DNA of 64,000 bases, taken from the NCBI RefSeq assembly GCF_011752005.1, contig NZ_JAAIJZ010000003.1, positions 62,001-126,000 on the forward strand, given 5' to 3'. The notes beneath the pieces were generated by a model that was not told the DNA's origin, made no database searches, and saw only the letters and a list, made by a program, of their open reading frames with translations. Position 1 is the first letter of the stretch, and each line of letters opens with the position of its first letter. Below, piece after piece: positions 41,737 through 51,732 of this stretch. Source of the DNA: Canibacter zhoujuaniae (lineage in GTDB: Bacteria; Actinomycetota; Actinomycetes; Actinomycetales; Microbacteriaceae). The position numbers and the translations under genes were made by a program.

Positions 41737-44655
41737 ATGCGCAATTTAGTTACAGCAATCGTTGTAGCCCAGTCTGGCGAATGGCTTGACGCCACTCTCG
41801 AAGCACTGGGTAGTCAGACTCTGCCACCAGACAGAATTATTGGCGTTATTAACGGGCGCAGTGACAAAATTACACAGCAGTATTTAAACGCTGGTATAAC
41901 CAGGCTCGTAGCGACCGGAAAACAGGCCTCTTTCGGCGCAGCAATAGCGGCAGCAGAGCGTCAAATTGAGCCGTTGCAGCTTGCGCAAGCCGCAGACGAT
42001 GCCGTCTCTGAGTGGCTGTGGTTGCTCACCGAAGACTCCGCGCCAGAGCCCAAAGCACTGCGCGCCATCCTATCTGTTGTGATGAGCGCCCCATCAGTAG
42101 CGGTTGCCGGCCCAAAACTCATCGACTGGGAACACCCCGAGCGTATCGTCGAACTCGGTCAAAGTCTGACACGCTACGGCTCACGCTGGCTGCTGCGCCG
42201 TCAGGAGCTCGACCAGCAGCAGTATGACCATCTGCAAGACACCCTCGGGGTTGGCCCGATCGGTGTGCTTGTGCGGCGCGATGTCTGGCGAGAGCTTAAC
42301 GGTTTTGACCCGGCACTGCCGATTTACGATGACAGCCTCGATTTTTGCGTTCGCGCAAGGCTTGCTGGGCACCGTGTAATTGTTGCCCCCAAATCGCGCG
42401 TGCGGGTTGCGCTTTCAGGTATTGCAGGCCCCCGTTCGGATCGGCGCGCGACAACCAGGCGACACAACCACTACCACGCCCGCGCCTCACACATGCACCG
42501 CCGAATCGTTTACGCAAATCCGATTTCCGCCTTCTGCATGTGGCTGCTGCTCCCATTACTCGGGCTTTTCCGTATTTTCTGGGCGCTGCTGCGTGAACAA
42601 CCGGGCAACATGTTAGGTGAGCTCCTAGCCGCTCTCAAAGTCTTCTTTAACCCGGGCGCAATTATTAGCGCCCGCCTAAGGCTGCGCAAACACAATGTGG
42701 CGGGCTGGGGAGCTGTCGGGCCGCTCCGCGCTGATCCGAAAGATGTGCGCACCGCACGCATGATTGACCGTGAGGCGATTCTCGCAGCACAGGGTCGCAG
42801 CCGCAAAGAACTTCATTTCATTTCTACGGGTGGGCTTGCGACGCTGCTCATCAGCATTGTGATGTCGGCCGCGCTGACCTGGTGGCTCGCGGGTGAGCAG
42901 CAGATCTCTGCGGGGGGCACCGCGCCACTCTCAAACTTCACCCAACTGTGGCGAAACACACAAATGGCTGACGGCATACCGGCTGATCCTTTCACGTGGG
43001 TGCTTGCCGCGCTCGGCTCAACAACATTCTTTAATCCATCCCTTGCTGTTGTGCTTTTCCTCGCGCTGGCAATTCCGCTTGCAACAGTGGGCGGTTGGTT
43101 CTGGGGTGCGCAATTCACCGACACCACCGCGGGCCGTGTGCTCTCTGGGTTTGGCTGGGCGCTCAGCCCCGTGCTGCTGGGCTCACTCGACCACGCCCGG
43201 CTGCAGACAGTTGCGCTGGCAGTGATTCTGCCGTGGCTACTCATCGCAGCAACGCGTGCACATCAATCATGGTCGTGGGCGGGCACAGCCTCGCTCCTCG
43301 CTGCGGCAGGGCTTGCGACAGCGCCGGTGCTGATTCCGGTGGCGCTTGTCATGTGGGTTGCGGGAATGTTATTGCACCCACGCCAAATCACCCGCGTTGC
43401 TGCTACCGCAATCGCGCCTGCCGCGCTGCTGTTTCCAATCGTGTGGCATTCCTTCTCAGTGGGTAACCCTATTTTGGCGTTGCGTGATCCCGGTCTAAAC
43501 ACTCCTTATGAACCGGGCAATTTGTGGCATCTGCTGCTCGGCTTTCCACGCAACGGGCTCGAGGGTTGGGCTGCTATTTTTGCAAATCTCGGTCTGGCCG
43601 ATGCGCCGACAACCCTCTTGGTTGGAGTCCTCCTCGCGCCGCTCGCCCTGCTCGCCGCGATCGGCATCTACCTCGGGAAAGTAAACGTCACAATTTTTGC
43701 TTCCATTCTCGGCGGGCTCGGTCTCATTACCGCTATTTTCAGCGCCAACACATACCTCACAACCAGCGGCGAAAATGTTGTGCCGCTGTGGACAGGCTCG
43801 GGTCTCGCCCTCTACTGGATCGCAGTTATCACCCTCGCAGCATCAGGATCATCTATGCTCGGGAAAGCTGCAACACCAATTGCAGCGGTAGCAATTATCG
43901 CAAATATGGTCGTTGTGACTCCGCTGCTGGTAAGTCTCGCGACCGGCCAGTCTGAGGCACGCGACACCCGCACTCCGGTGCCGGCGATTATCCAAGCAGC
44001 GGGAAGCACGAACGAAAATATGCGCACCCTGGCGCTTGAAGCACTCGGTGACGACAGCATTAAAGCTGAGATTATCACCGGCTCTGGCACTGTGCTCGAC
44101 GAGATCCGCACCGGCCACTATACGGCAGAACTCTCTGCTGCGGATCAACAGCTCGCTGAGCTGGTAGCAATCCTCGCAAGCGAGGGTTCCCCCGAACTAA
44201 ACGAACAACTCGTGCAAAACGGTGTTAGCTTTGTGCTGCTTCGCAACACCGGAGACACAGCGCTGCGCTCCGCCCTCCAAGAAGTTTTCGACCAGCAGGT
44301 AGCGCTGGAGGTAACCGGCCCAACCGAAGCGGGTCAACTCTGGACCGTAGTTGCTACAGAAGCCGCACAGCAGAACGCGACTGCATCCGCGAATCAGGCA
44401 GCCGAACTCGACACAAAACTGCCGATCCTAAACATCTCTGCTTTGCAGTTAACCTCACACACCCTGTGGGCGGCACAGATTGTGCTGCTCCTTGCGATGC
44501 TCCTGCTAGCACTGCCGACTGGCGAAGTGACGGAAACACCACCCAAACGGCCACGTCGGCGCAAGCGCATGCGCGTACGTGACACCGATGCGGCCGTGAT
44601 TCTGCATGAAAAGGCCGACGCAAATAACGCTGAGAATGGGAAGGAGAGCCGATGA
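41737..44655 (+). CDS. Large membrane-anchored family 2 glycosyltransferase
   Basis: A 972-residue protein. Residues 1-250 form a GT-A glycosyltransferase family 2 domain with an N-terminal nucleotide-binding strand (TAIVVAQSGEWLDATLEAL), a WLLTEDSAPEP region in place of the DxD, and GVLVRRDVWRELNGFDPALPIYDDSLDFCVRAR. A membrane helix near 265 is followed by about ten more between 370 and 750, an extracytoplasmic region to about 910, a final helix and a basic tail (PKRPRRRKRMRVRD). Such fusions occur in actinobacteria next to whiB and manC genes. They probably build a cell-wall or lipoglycan sugar chain. It overlaps the next gene by ATGA. Confidence 0.85.
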   Translation: MRNLVTAIVVAQSGEWLDATLEALGSQTLPPDRIIGVINGRSDKITQQYLNAGITRLVATGKQASFGAAIAAAERQIEPLQLAQAADDAVSEWLWLLTEDSAPEPKALRAILSVVMSAPSVAVAGPKLIDWEHPERIVELGQSLTRYGSRWLLRRQELDQQQYDHLQDTLGVGPIGVLVRRDVWRELNGFDPALPIYDDSLDFCVRARLAGHRVIVAPKSRVRVALSGIAGPRSDRRATTRRHNHYHARASHMHRRIVYANPISAFCMWLLLPLLGLFRIFWALLREQPGNMLGELLAALKVFFNPGAIISARLRLRKHNVAGWGAVGPLRADPKDVRTARMIDREAILAAQGRSRKELHFISTGGLATLLISIVMSAALTWWLAGEQQISAGGTAPLSNFTQLWRNTQMADGIPADPFTWVLAALGSTTFFNPSLAVVLFLALAIPLATVGGWFWGAQFTDTTAGRVLSGFGWALSPVLLGSLDHARLQTVALAVILPWLLIAATRAHQSWSWAGTASLLAAAGLATAPVLIPVALVMWVAGMLLHPRQITRVAATAIAPAALLFPIVWHSFSVGNPILALRDPGLNTPYEPGNLWHLLLGFPRNGLEGWAAIFANLGLADAPTTLLVGVLLAPLALLAAIGIYLGKVNVTIFASILGGLGLITAIFSANTYLTTSGENVVPLWTGSGLALYWIAVITLAASGSSMLGKAATPIAAVAIIANMVVVTPLLVSLATGQSEARDTRTPVPAIIQAAGSTNENMRTLALEALGDDSIKAEIITGSGTVLDEIRTGHYTAELSAADQQLAELVAILASEGSPELNEQLVQNGVSFVLLRNTGDTALRSALQEVFDQQVALEVTGPTEAGQLWTVVATEAAQQNATASANQAAELDTKLPILNISALQLTSHTLWAAQIVLLLAMLLLALPTGEVTETPPKRPRRRKRMRVRDTDAAVILHEKADANNAENGKESR

Positions 44656-46037
44656 CTAAGCACACAAAATTGGGTCAATACACCGGGCGTGTAGTCACCG
44701 GCTTCGCCGTCACCGCAGTCGGTGTTGCAACGGTTTTCGCTCTCAACGTTATCTCCCTTCCCTCGTGGGAGGCGAGCCCGCAACCGATTGGGGTTGATGC
44801 TGCTGGCAACAGCACCCGCCTAGTAGCATGCGACGGTGGGTTTGGGCAGCTCGGATCCGATCCGAGTAACCCTGCGGCAGTCACCCCAATCGGCAGCCCG
44901 CAGTACGTGACCACCAGCTCCTCGCAGCGTGAAATTAAACGCAACATCGGTGCGCCAGAAAGCGCCGGCCACACCTACAGCAGCTCCGGCGATACCCCGC
45001 TGGCAGCAGCAGCCTGGCAGCAATTAAACGAGCCAACTCTGCGCGGCCTCGCAGCACACGCCTGTGCCGCCCCCGAATCAGTGCAGTGGATTGTCGGCGG
45101 GCGCACACTCGGCGGCAACAACAGCACAGTTTCTATCACCAACCCGGGCGACACAACCGCTGTTGTCAACATCACGGGGTTCACACAAGCAGGTGAGCTC
45201 GAAAGCACAAGTATCAGCGGTCTCTTGGTGCCCGCTGGTGAATCCCGCTCAGTTTCGGTAAACGGTATCACCCCCGGCGCAGAGGCGCTTGCGTTGCGTC
45301 TTGAGTCAACCGGTGCTGCGGTCAGCGCGGTGCTCGGCACCTCCGCACTCACTGACATCACTCCGCACGGGGTAGACACTGTCGCTTCACAGGTGGCAGG
45401 ATCAAATGAGGTCTTGCTATTGGGTGTCGCTAACGAGCGCGCGACGGCCGGTTCTGATGCCGGCGCAGACACCGCTGTTGATGTCCAGATCATCTCACCC
45501 GGAGCGGCAAGCCACGCAACAATCTACTCACTAGACAACGCTGGCACGCAGATAGCCTTAGCCGAAGTGGATCTGCCCGCAAACACCCTCACGAACACCA
45601 AAATTGAGGTGCCACAAAACAGCACCGGATTGCTAATCATCGCAGACACAAACATTGCCGCAGCGGCGGTTGGTGACTCGCTCCGTGGCGCAAACACCGA
45701 TATGGTGTGGTATTCCCCAGCTCCGGCGTTAAATAATGGCGCCGCCGGCGCGATCCTTCCCAATGGGCAGCTGTATCTCGCAAACAGCAGCGCCGCACCA
45801 GCAACCGTCACCCTTACTGCAACGGCCGATAGCAGCAAATCAAGCACCGTCACCATACCCGCTCGAGCTGCTGTTACTGCGAGCGCCCCCGACCAAACTT
45901 TTACTATTAAAACGGACCCTGCCAGCGACGGAGCCATACATGCCGGTGTGCGTATATTCACTGATAGTGGCGCAGCCGCCTATCCTGTGCTGCCGAGTCG
46001 CAGCCGCCTAAACGAACTTACTATTTATACAAAGTAA
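44652..46037 (+). CDS. DUF5719-like exported protein
   Basis: A 461-residue protein with one N-terminal membrane helix (about residues 13-36) and a beta-rich extracytoplasmic part high in Thr, Ser, Ala and Gly. No catalytic motif is visible. Position, size and organisation match the actinobacterial DUF5719 proteins that follow the large glycosyltransferase near whiB. Its start overlaps the glycosyltransferase stop by four bases. I infer an accessory or stabilising role for that enzyme at the envelope. Confidence 0.7.
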   Translation: MTKHTKLGQYTGRVVTGFAVTAVGVATVFALNVISLPSWEASPQPIGVDAAGNSTRLVACDGGFGQLGSDPSNPAAVTPIGSPQYVTTSSSQREIKRNIGAPESAGHTYSSSGDTPLAAAAWQQLNEPTLRGLAAHACAAPESVQWIVGGRTLGGNNSTVSITNPGDTTAVVNITGFTQAGELESTSISGLLVPAGESRSVSVNGITPGAEALALRLESTGAAVSAVLGTSALTDITPHGVDTVASQVAGSNEVLLLGVANERATAGSDAGADTAVDVQIISPGAASHATIYSLDNAGTQIALAEVDLPANTLTNTKIEVPQNSTGLLIIADTNIAAAAVGDSLRGANTDMVWYSPAPALNNGAAGAILPNGQLYLANSSAAPATVTLTATADSSKSSTVTIPARAAVTASAPDQTFTIKTDPASDGAIHAGVRIFTDSGAAAYPVLPSRSRLNELTIYTK

Positions 46038-46080
46038 AATTTTCTAAAAACCATTTTCATCACGTAAGGATCCCTAAGCA

Positions 46081-46761
46081 ATGAACGCGCACGTCCTAAT
46101 TGTTGACGATGATTTTGATCTGGCTGAAATGCTTGGGCTGGTGCTTGCAGCTGAGGGATTCCAGACAACACATGCAGGGGACGGCAACGACGCGGTTGCA
46201 AAATTTGACTCTCTGCAGCCCGATCTAGTGCTCCTAGATGTGATGCTGCCGGGGATGGATGGTATTCAGGTTTGCCGCACCATCCGCGAAACTAGCGGCA
46301 CCCCAATCATTATGCTCACCGCCCGCACCGACACGCAAGACGTTGTCGCCGGGCTTGAAGCTGGCGCCGATGACTACGTCATGAAACCGTTCAACCCCAC
46401 CGAATTGCTTGCGCGTGTGCGTGCCAGGTTGCGCAAAATTGAGGGCTCAAACGACAGCAAACTACGCATTGGCGATGTTTGCATTGACGTTAGCAAACAC
46501 GAGGTAAAGCGCGGTGACGAGGTAATTCAGCTGACACCGCTGGAGTTTGATCTGCTCGAATTGCTTGCCCGCTATCCGGATCAGGCATTCACTCGAGATG
46601 CCCTGCTGGAAAAAGTTTGGGGCTACCAGTACAAAGCAGACAATCGTCTCGTAAATGTGCACGTGCAGCGCCTGCGCGCAAAAATTGAGGTTGATCCTGA
46701 CAACCCAACTATCGTAGTGACCGTGCGCGGCGTTGGTTACCGCGCAGGTAGCGGGAAGTAA
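46081..46761 (+). CDS. mtrA: Response regulator MtrA
   Basis: A 226-residue OmpR-family regulator. The receiver has acidic pair DDD (9-11), phospho-acceptor Asp53 in LVLLDVMLPGMD, IMLTART and DDYVMKPFNPTELLAR. The winged-helix domain ends VNVHVQRLRAKIE and TVRGVGYRAG. MtrA controls cell division, peptidoglycan hydrolase and envelope genes in actinobacteria. AAGGA lies about 10 bases before the ATG. It is followed 9 bases on by mtrB. Confidence 0.95.
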   Translation: MNAHVLIVDDDFDLAEMLGLVLAAEGFQTTHAGDGNDAVAKFDSLQPDLVLLDVMLPGMDGIQVCRTIRETSGTPIIMLTARTDTQDVVAGLEAGADDYVMKPFNPTELLARVRARLRKIEGSNDSKLRIGDVCIDVSKHEVKRGDEVIQLTPLEFDLLELLARYPDQAFTRDALLEKVWGYQYKADNRLVNVHVQRLRAKIEVDPDNPTIVVTVRGVGYRAGSGK

Positions 46762-46770
46762 TCTCAGGCG

Positions 46771-48459
46771 ATGCCTGCTAGAGAAAAACGGCGGCGGCGG
46801 AGGCTGCGCAAACTCCGGTTTTTACGTCGGATCGATCCAGTATTCGGCCCAATTCGTCGCCGCTGGCAAAATTCCCTGCCGTTGCGTGTTATTACGATGA
46901 CGGTGGTTATTGCTTCTCTGCTAACCCTATTTGGTGGCACTTTTATTCTCTCTAGCGTGCGCGAAGATTTAACCGCGAGCAAACTCGAGAACGCCTTAGA
47001 AGATAGCGCTCGCGCAACCGTTGCCGCACAGCGAATAATCGACAGCTCTGATGCGAGCGACCGTTCATCTTTGTCATCACTAATGCTGTCAGTGCGCTCA
47101 GCGATCCGCGATATTTCCTCCAGCTCACTAATATATGTGCGAAGGCAAGCCGGACAAGCGGCCTCGCAAGACGCGCCACTAGATTTTCGCACCGGAGCTG
47201 GTGTGATGGAGGCGGTTACTACTGAGTTGAGCAACGCGGCTGCAACCTCTGACGCAGAACAACTCTGGCAGTATGTAGAGCTTCCCACCTCTGGGTTTGA
47301 CACGGATACCCTGCCCGGCATAATTGTTGCCACTGAGCTTGTTTTTCCTGCCGGAATCGGCACCTATGATCTATTCATCGGTTATTCATTTGCAGAAACT
47401 GATGACTCGCTCACTTTTATCACCCGCACCCTTGTTGTTACCGGAGTATTCACGCTCATAATTCTGTTGCTCCTAGTGTGGTATGCAGCGGTGCAGCTTT
47501 TTGCTCCAATTAGGGAGGCGGCTGAAGCTTCTAAACGTCTCGCGTCAGGCGACGCCAAGGCGCGTATGGAACAGCAGGGTGACTTCGCTTTTGATGCTCT
47601 AAGCAATAACTTCAATACGATGGCAGACACCCTAAGCGCCAGGATTAGTGAGCTTGACACTCTCTCGGTTATGCAGCAGCGTTTCGTCTCAGACGTTTCG
47701 CACGAGTTGCGCACCCCGCTCACCACGATCCGCTTGGCAAGCGAGGTGCTGACAAATTCTGAAAATCTCCCGCCTGTTGAGAAACGAGCAGCGAGCGTGA
47801 TGGGTGAACAACTCACTCGCTTCGGCATGCTGCTTGATGATCTGCTCGAGATTTCACGCTACGATGCCGGTCGTGTCCAGCTGGACACTGAGCCCACATC
47901 ACTGGTGCAGCTTGTGCAGGAACAGGTCGAGCAACTGCAGCCGCTCTCACAAAGCATCATCGAGGTGCGCCCACTCGGGGCATACAACGCCATTGAAATA
48001 GACCCGCGCCGCATTAGCCGCATTGTGCGCAATCTAGTGGGTAACGCAATTGAACACGGTGAGGGGCGCCCAATTATCGTCACGCTGGATTCCAACTCAA
48101 GCGCCGTTGCGATTACGGTACGCGACTACGGTATCGGCATGACCGAAGCACAGGTGGATCGCGTCTTTGATCGTTTTTGGCGCGCAGATCCGAGCCGCAA
48201 GCGCACTCTCGGCGGCACCGGGTTAGGGCTTGCAATCGCTCGTGAAGATGCTGAGGCACACGGCGGTGTGCTTGATGTCTGGTCTGCTCCAGATGCCGGC
48301 GCCAACTTCAGGCTGACCCTCCCGAAAAATGACAACCAAGACACGTTTTTGTCGCCGCTGCCGCTGACCCCCGCAGATGTTGCAGACGCTGCTACACAGT
48401 CAGAGCAAACCGGCTGGTTGGATCGTCCGCGCCGATGGCTCTCGAAGGGAGGGCGCTAG
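46771..48459 (+). CDS. mtrB: Sensor histidine kinase MtrB
   Basis: A 562-residue kinase. The N-terminus is very basic (REKRRRRRLRKLRFLRR), with membrane helices at about residues 35-60 and 212-240 flanking the sensor. HAMP is REAAEASKRLASGDAKARME. Phospho-acceptor His311 lies in VSDVSHELRTPL, and the catalytic domain has NAIEHGEGRP, DYGIGMTEAQ, FDRFWRADPSRKR and GGTGLGLAI. It signals to MtrA. Its TAG stop shares one base with the lpqB GTG start. Confidence 0.95.
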   Translation: MPAREKRRRRRLRKLRFLRRIDPVFGPIRRRWQNSLPLRVITMTVVIASLLTLFGGTFILSSVREDLTASKLENALEDSARATVAAQRIIDSSDASDRSSLSSLMLSVRSAIRDISSSSLIYVRRQAGQAASQDAPLDFRTGAGVMEAVTTELSNAAATSDAEQLWQYVELPTSGFDTDTLPGIIVATELVFPAGIGTYDLFIGYSFAETDDSLTFITRTLVVTGVFTLIILLLLVWYAAVQLFAPIREAAEASKRLASGDAKARMEQQGDFAFDALSNNFNTMADTLSARISELDTLSVMQQRFVSDVSHELRTPLTTIRLASEVLTNSENLPPVEKRAASVMGEQLTRFGMLLDDLLEISRYDAGRVQLDTEPTSLVQLVQEQVEQLQPLSQSIIEVRPLGAYNAIEIDPRRISRIVRNLVGNAIEHGEGRPIIVTLDSNSSAVAITVRDYGIGMTEAQVDRVFDRFWRADPSRKRTLGGTGLGLAIAREDAEAHGGVLDVWSAPDAGANFRLTLPKNDNQDTFLSPLPLTPADVADAATQSEQTGWLDRPRRWLSKGGR

Positions 48460-50132
48460 TGCACCGTTTCAAGAAAATTTTTGTACTGCTGACTGTGCTT
48501 CTCACAAGCGCATTAGCATTAGTAGGCTGTGCTGGTGTGCCGTCCTCTGGCAGTGTACAAACGGGGCTCAGCAATCTAAAACAGACTGACGAACAGGTGG
48601 TTTTTGATCCGAGCGGCCCGCTCCCCGGCGCAACGCAGGAGGAGGTGTTGCGCGGTTTCCTCGTGGCCGCCTCATCAGCCAACCACGATTATGCTGTCGC
48701 CCGTGAATACCTAACTCCCGCTTTTGCTGACGTTTGGGAGCCACGAGCTATCGCTTTGATCGATGAGGGCACGAGACCTTTTCAGCAGATTAGCGAAACA
48801 TCCGCCTCAGTTTCGATTTCAACCATCGCCCAGGTTGATCGCAATGGCATCCTCACCGTCAACCCAACGCAGAGCCAAACAAGCGAACTAAATTTTGAGT
48901 TTGAGCGGGTCGGCAACGAGTGGCGCATCTCTCGCGCGCCCGTCGGAATCGTGCTCGATCGAAGCATGTTTACCACTGTGTGGATGCAAATTAGCCTGTA
49001 CTATCCCGACAGCACCGGCACACTTTTCGCCGATCAACGCTGGTTTGTAAACGATACACTGCTGATGCAGCGGGTGCTTGAGCAACTGCTTGCAGGGCCC
49101 TCTGCAATGCATCAGCTCGCCTACAGCCCGGCTATTCCAAACTCTGTTGCGCTGCAGTCACCGCCACTGATCGACGACGGCCGCATCAATGTTGAGCTAT
49201 CGAGCGCATTTGCTGAATTAAGCGACACCGCGATAGACACTTTCGCTGCCCAGTTAAACGCAACGCTCGCGCCACTTGGGGTGCTCGATCACTACACAAT
49301 CTCAACCGCCAGCAACCGCAGTGTCAGAGAGGGCTGGGTTGCGACAAAGCAGGAAGAAGAGCTTAGTAAGTTCCCCTACGCACTGCGCAATAATAGCTTC
49401 GGTGAGCTGCGCGGCTCACTAATCGAGGGGCAGACTGCGTTGGCAGAGCCTCTGCAAAAGTTAAAACCCCTTGATGCAATGGTGAATATCGCCGGTGATC
49501 GCGCAGCGGTGCTAACAACAAAGGGCGTGCATCTTGTGCAGGGCGATAGCGAGGCTCTGATTGACGCACGTAAGGATCTGTTAAACCCCTCACTAGACCC
49601 GTGGGGTTACGTCTGGACGGCTGCCCCCGGTAGCAGCAGTCAGATTTTCGTGCAGAACGGCGAGGGCGCACCCACCGAGTTCCAAGTTCCAGCGGTGGAG
49701 TTGGACGGATTGCAGCAAATTCGCGTCTCTGCTGACGGCAATCTGCTCGCGATGCTCGTCACCCGCAACTCACAAACCAGTGTGCTTGTATCAGGTATCA
49801 GCCGTGATGCGCACGGGGCCCCAAACGGATTGGATCCCGCCGCCCACCTAGTGCTCACTCAGACCGGTAATGCGGTTGATATTGACTGGATCGACGGAAG
49901 TCGCTTTGTTGTGCTGTCCCGCGTGAGCGAGGCGGCAAAGGTGACAGTGGGCGGTGTCGGCTTGTTGCCGACCGACCGTGGCGTAGTGCCGAACGGTATT
50001 AGCGTGGCCGCCGCAGACAGCAGCCGTGGATTGCGCGTTCTTGATACAGACGGAACTGTGCTACGCCCGCAAGGCGCCAACGGCTGGACGCAGGCTGCCA
50101 GCGAGATCGCGCTGCTGGCTAAACGTATCTGA
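48459..50132 (+). CDS. lpqB: Lipoprotein LpqB
   Basis: A 557-residue lipoprotein starting at GTG 48459, which shares a base with the mtrB stop and has GGGAGG 7 bases upstream. The signal peptide ends at the lipobox ALVGC with lipidated Cys24. A GerMN-type domain lies around residues 60-300 (VLEQLLAGPSAM, then NVELSSAFAEL), and a C-terminal propeller-like domain follows. LpqB interacts with the sensor part of MtrB and modulates it; the mtrA-mtrB-lpqB order is conserved in actinobacteria. Confidence 0.93.
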   Translation: MHRFKKIFVLLTVLLTSALALVGCAGVPSSGSVQTGLSNLKQTDEQVVFDPSGPLPGATQEEVLRGFLVAASSANHDYAVAREYLTPAFADVWEPRAIALIDEGTRPFQQISETSASVSISTIAQVDRNGILTVNPTQSQTSELNFEFERVGNEWRISRAPVGIVLDRSMFTTVWMQISLYYPDSTGTLFADQRWFVNDTLLMQRVLEQLLAGPSAMHQLAYSPAIPNSVALQSPPLIDDGRINVELSSAFAELSDTAIDTFAAQLNATLAPLGVLDHYTISTASNRSVREGWVATKQEEELSKFPYALRNNSFGELRGSLIEGQTALAEPLQKLKPLDAMVNIAGDRAAVLTTKGVHLVQGDSEALIDARKDLLNPSLDPWGYVWTAAPGSSSQIFVQNGEGAPTEFQVPAVELDGLQQIRVSADGNLLAMLVTRNSQTSVLVSGISRDAHGAPNGLDPAAHLVLTQTGNAVDIDWIDGSRFVVLSRVSEAAKVTVGGVGLLPTDRGVVPNGISVAAADSSRGLRVLDTDGTVLRPQGANGWTQAASEIALLAKRI

Positions 50133-50170
50133 ATTTCTCGCACAGATTATCCACAGATTTTCAGGAGTTT

Positions 50171-50920
50171 GTGCTTGTAGGGGCCAGCTTGCGTAACCAT
50201 TATTTTATGACTGCCCACCCCTATTGGTATCGCGTGCTCCTTGATCTGCGAGCGCTGCTGTTCCCCAGCAACTGTTTTGGCTGCGGCCGTTTTGACAGGT
50301 TCCTGTGCCGCGACTGTCGACACCAAATTCGAGCACTCAGTCAAGAGGCGCTGCAATCACGCACCGTCTATTACCGCACGTCAGATTCTGCTCGGGGCCT
50401 CTCAGTTTGGTATCTCGCAAGCTATGAAGGTGTTCTGAAAGAGTGTCTGCTGCGCTACAAACATCAGGGGGCAACACAGTATGCGAAACTGCTGGGGGTT
50501 ATTCTAAACGGCGCTGTCTCTAAAATCCCCGCTGCGCCGCAGTTGGTGTTGGTGCCGATGCCCTCGCGCCGCAGCAAAACTCGTGAGCGCGGCTACAATC
50601 ACCTACGGTTGCTGCTGCGCTGTCGTGACGCTACTGCGGCACGAATTCCAGTTTGTTGGTTGCTGCGCGCGAGTTACTTTCGCACCTCCCAAGTTGGCAG
50701 CTCCGCGGGTGATCGGGAGAGAAACGCGCGGCGGGTGCGAGTCAACCGACGTAATTTCCAACGTCTGCGCAAACGATATCCATTAGCGCAGTTACTGTTG
50801 GTTGACGATGTCTGCACAACAGGGGCAACTTTGAGCGCGGCGGCGAGTGTTCTTGCAGATACGGGATGCAAGATTTTTGGGGCTGTGACACTGTGCAGCG
50901 CCAAACGTCACAAGTCTTGA
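50171..50920 (+). CDS. comF: ComF-family phosphoribosyltransferase-like protein
   Basis: A protein of up to 249 residues with an N-terminal zinc-ribbon-like CFGCG/CRDC pair and a C-terminal PRTase fold. The PRPP loop is LLLVDDVCTTGATLSAAASVL, and VLVPMPSRRSKTRERGYNHLRLL is the family's second hallmark. ComF proteins support uptake or processing of DNA. Two starts are possible: GTG 50171 and ATG 50207. CAGGAG is only 3 bases from the former, so ATG 50207 (MTAHPYWYR) may be correct. It sits between lpqB and hpf as in many actinobacteria. Confidence 0.87.
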   Translation: MLVGASLRNHYFMTAHPYWYRVLLDLRALLFPSNCFGCGRFDRFLCRDCRHQIRALSQEALQSRTVYYRTSDSARGLSVWYLASYEGVLKECLLRYKHQGATQYAKLLGVILNGAVSKIPAAPQLVLVPMPSRRSKTRERGYNHLRLLLRCRDATAARIPVCWLLRASYFRTSQVGSSAGDRERNARRVRVNRRNFQRLRKRYPLAQLLLVDDVCTTGATLSAAASVLADTGCKIFGAVTLCSAKRHKS

Positions 50921-50949
50921 TTGAAAACTCATCTTTAGGGGAGTATGGT
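50921..50949 (+). promoter_or_regulatory. Promoter of hpf
   Basis: TTGAAA, a 17-base spacer and TATGGT make a good sigma-A-type promoter. It gives a leader of about 68 bases before ATG 51023. Confidence 0.65.
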
Positions 50950-51022
50950 TTGGTTAAGGCGGGCAGAGTTGCCCCCAACCCTGGGTGGCACCCGCCTTGC
51001 GTAGCACTGAAGGAGGGCCATC

Positions 51023-51646
51023 ATGGACGTCATCATTCGCGGACGTAACGTCAGCATCACCGATCGTTTTGAAGATTATGTAGGTGCCAAGACAGAGAAG
51101 ATTGCCTCTCTCCTACCAAAGGCACAAAAGTTTGAGGTGCGGGTGTCACGCACAAGTGATAAAAGCCCCGAGCACGGTGACCGTGTTGAGATCACGATTG
51201 TCGTTCCCGGTTCAGTAATTCGCGCTGAGGCAACATCCGGAGATAAATTCTCAGCGTTCGATATCGCCTACGGTCGTGTGCTGGAGCGTGTGCGACGCGC
51301 AAAAGATAAGCGTAAGGTTGACCACCGTAAAGGAAAGGTTTCAGTTGCTGATGGCGCTTTTGCTGGTTTGGATATTGAAGCAGCACCGCCTGAGGCGTTT
51401 GGTTTGCACACCGGCGATGCTGGGCGAGATGAAAATGGTCAGGAAGATGATTACACCCCCATTTTTATTCGCACAAAGAGTTTTCCAGCTGTCGAGATGA
51501 CCGCAGAGGCGGCTGTTGATCAGATGGAGCTGGTCGGGCACGATTTCTATCTGTTTATTGATGCTGCTAACGGTCGTCCAAGCGTTGTATATCGGCGCAA
51601 GGGCTGGAACTACGGTGTCATCTCGCTTGATGATGCGGCTGAGTAG
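51023..51646 (+). CDS. hpf: Long-form ribosome hibernation promoting factor
   Basis: A 207-residue protein. The N-terminal S30AE domain (MDVIIRGRNVSITDRFEDYV to about residue 95) binds the ribosomal decoding centre. A charged linker and the C-terminal dimerisation domain (IFIRTKSFPAVEMTAEAAVDQMELVGHDFYLFID) drive 100S formation in the long-form proteins. GGAGGG precedes the ATG. It has its own promoter and lies upstream of secA as in other actinobacteria. Confidence 0.95.
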   Translation: MDVIIRGRNVSITDRFEDYVGAKTEKIASLLPKAQKFEVRVSRTSDKSPEHGDRVEITIVVPGSVIRAEATSGDKFSAFDIAYGRVLERVRRAKDKRKVDHRKGKVSVADGAFAGLDIEAAPPEAFGLHTGDAGRDENGQEDDYTPIFIRTKSFPAVEMTAEAAVDQMELVGHDFYLFIDAANGRPSVVYRRKGWNYGVISLDDAAE

Positions 51647-51663
51647 TTCCCAGACAGCATTGG

Positions 51664-51669
51664 TAGAAT
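51664..51669 (+). promoter_or_regulatory. Putative -10 box of secA
   Basis: TAGAAT lies 9 bases before an ATG at 51679 and about 64 before GTG 51733. The transcript could therefore serve either start. Confidence 0.4.
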
Positions 51670-51732
51670 TTGTCACGTATGTCTGCCAACCCGGCAGACG
51701 GTTTACTAACGCACACCCTGATGGAGCCGCAC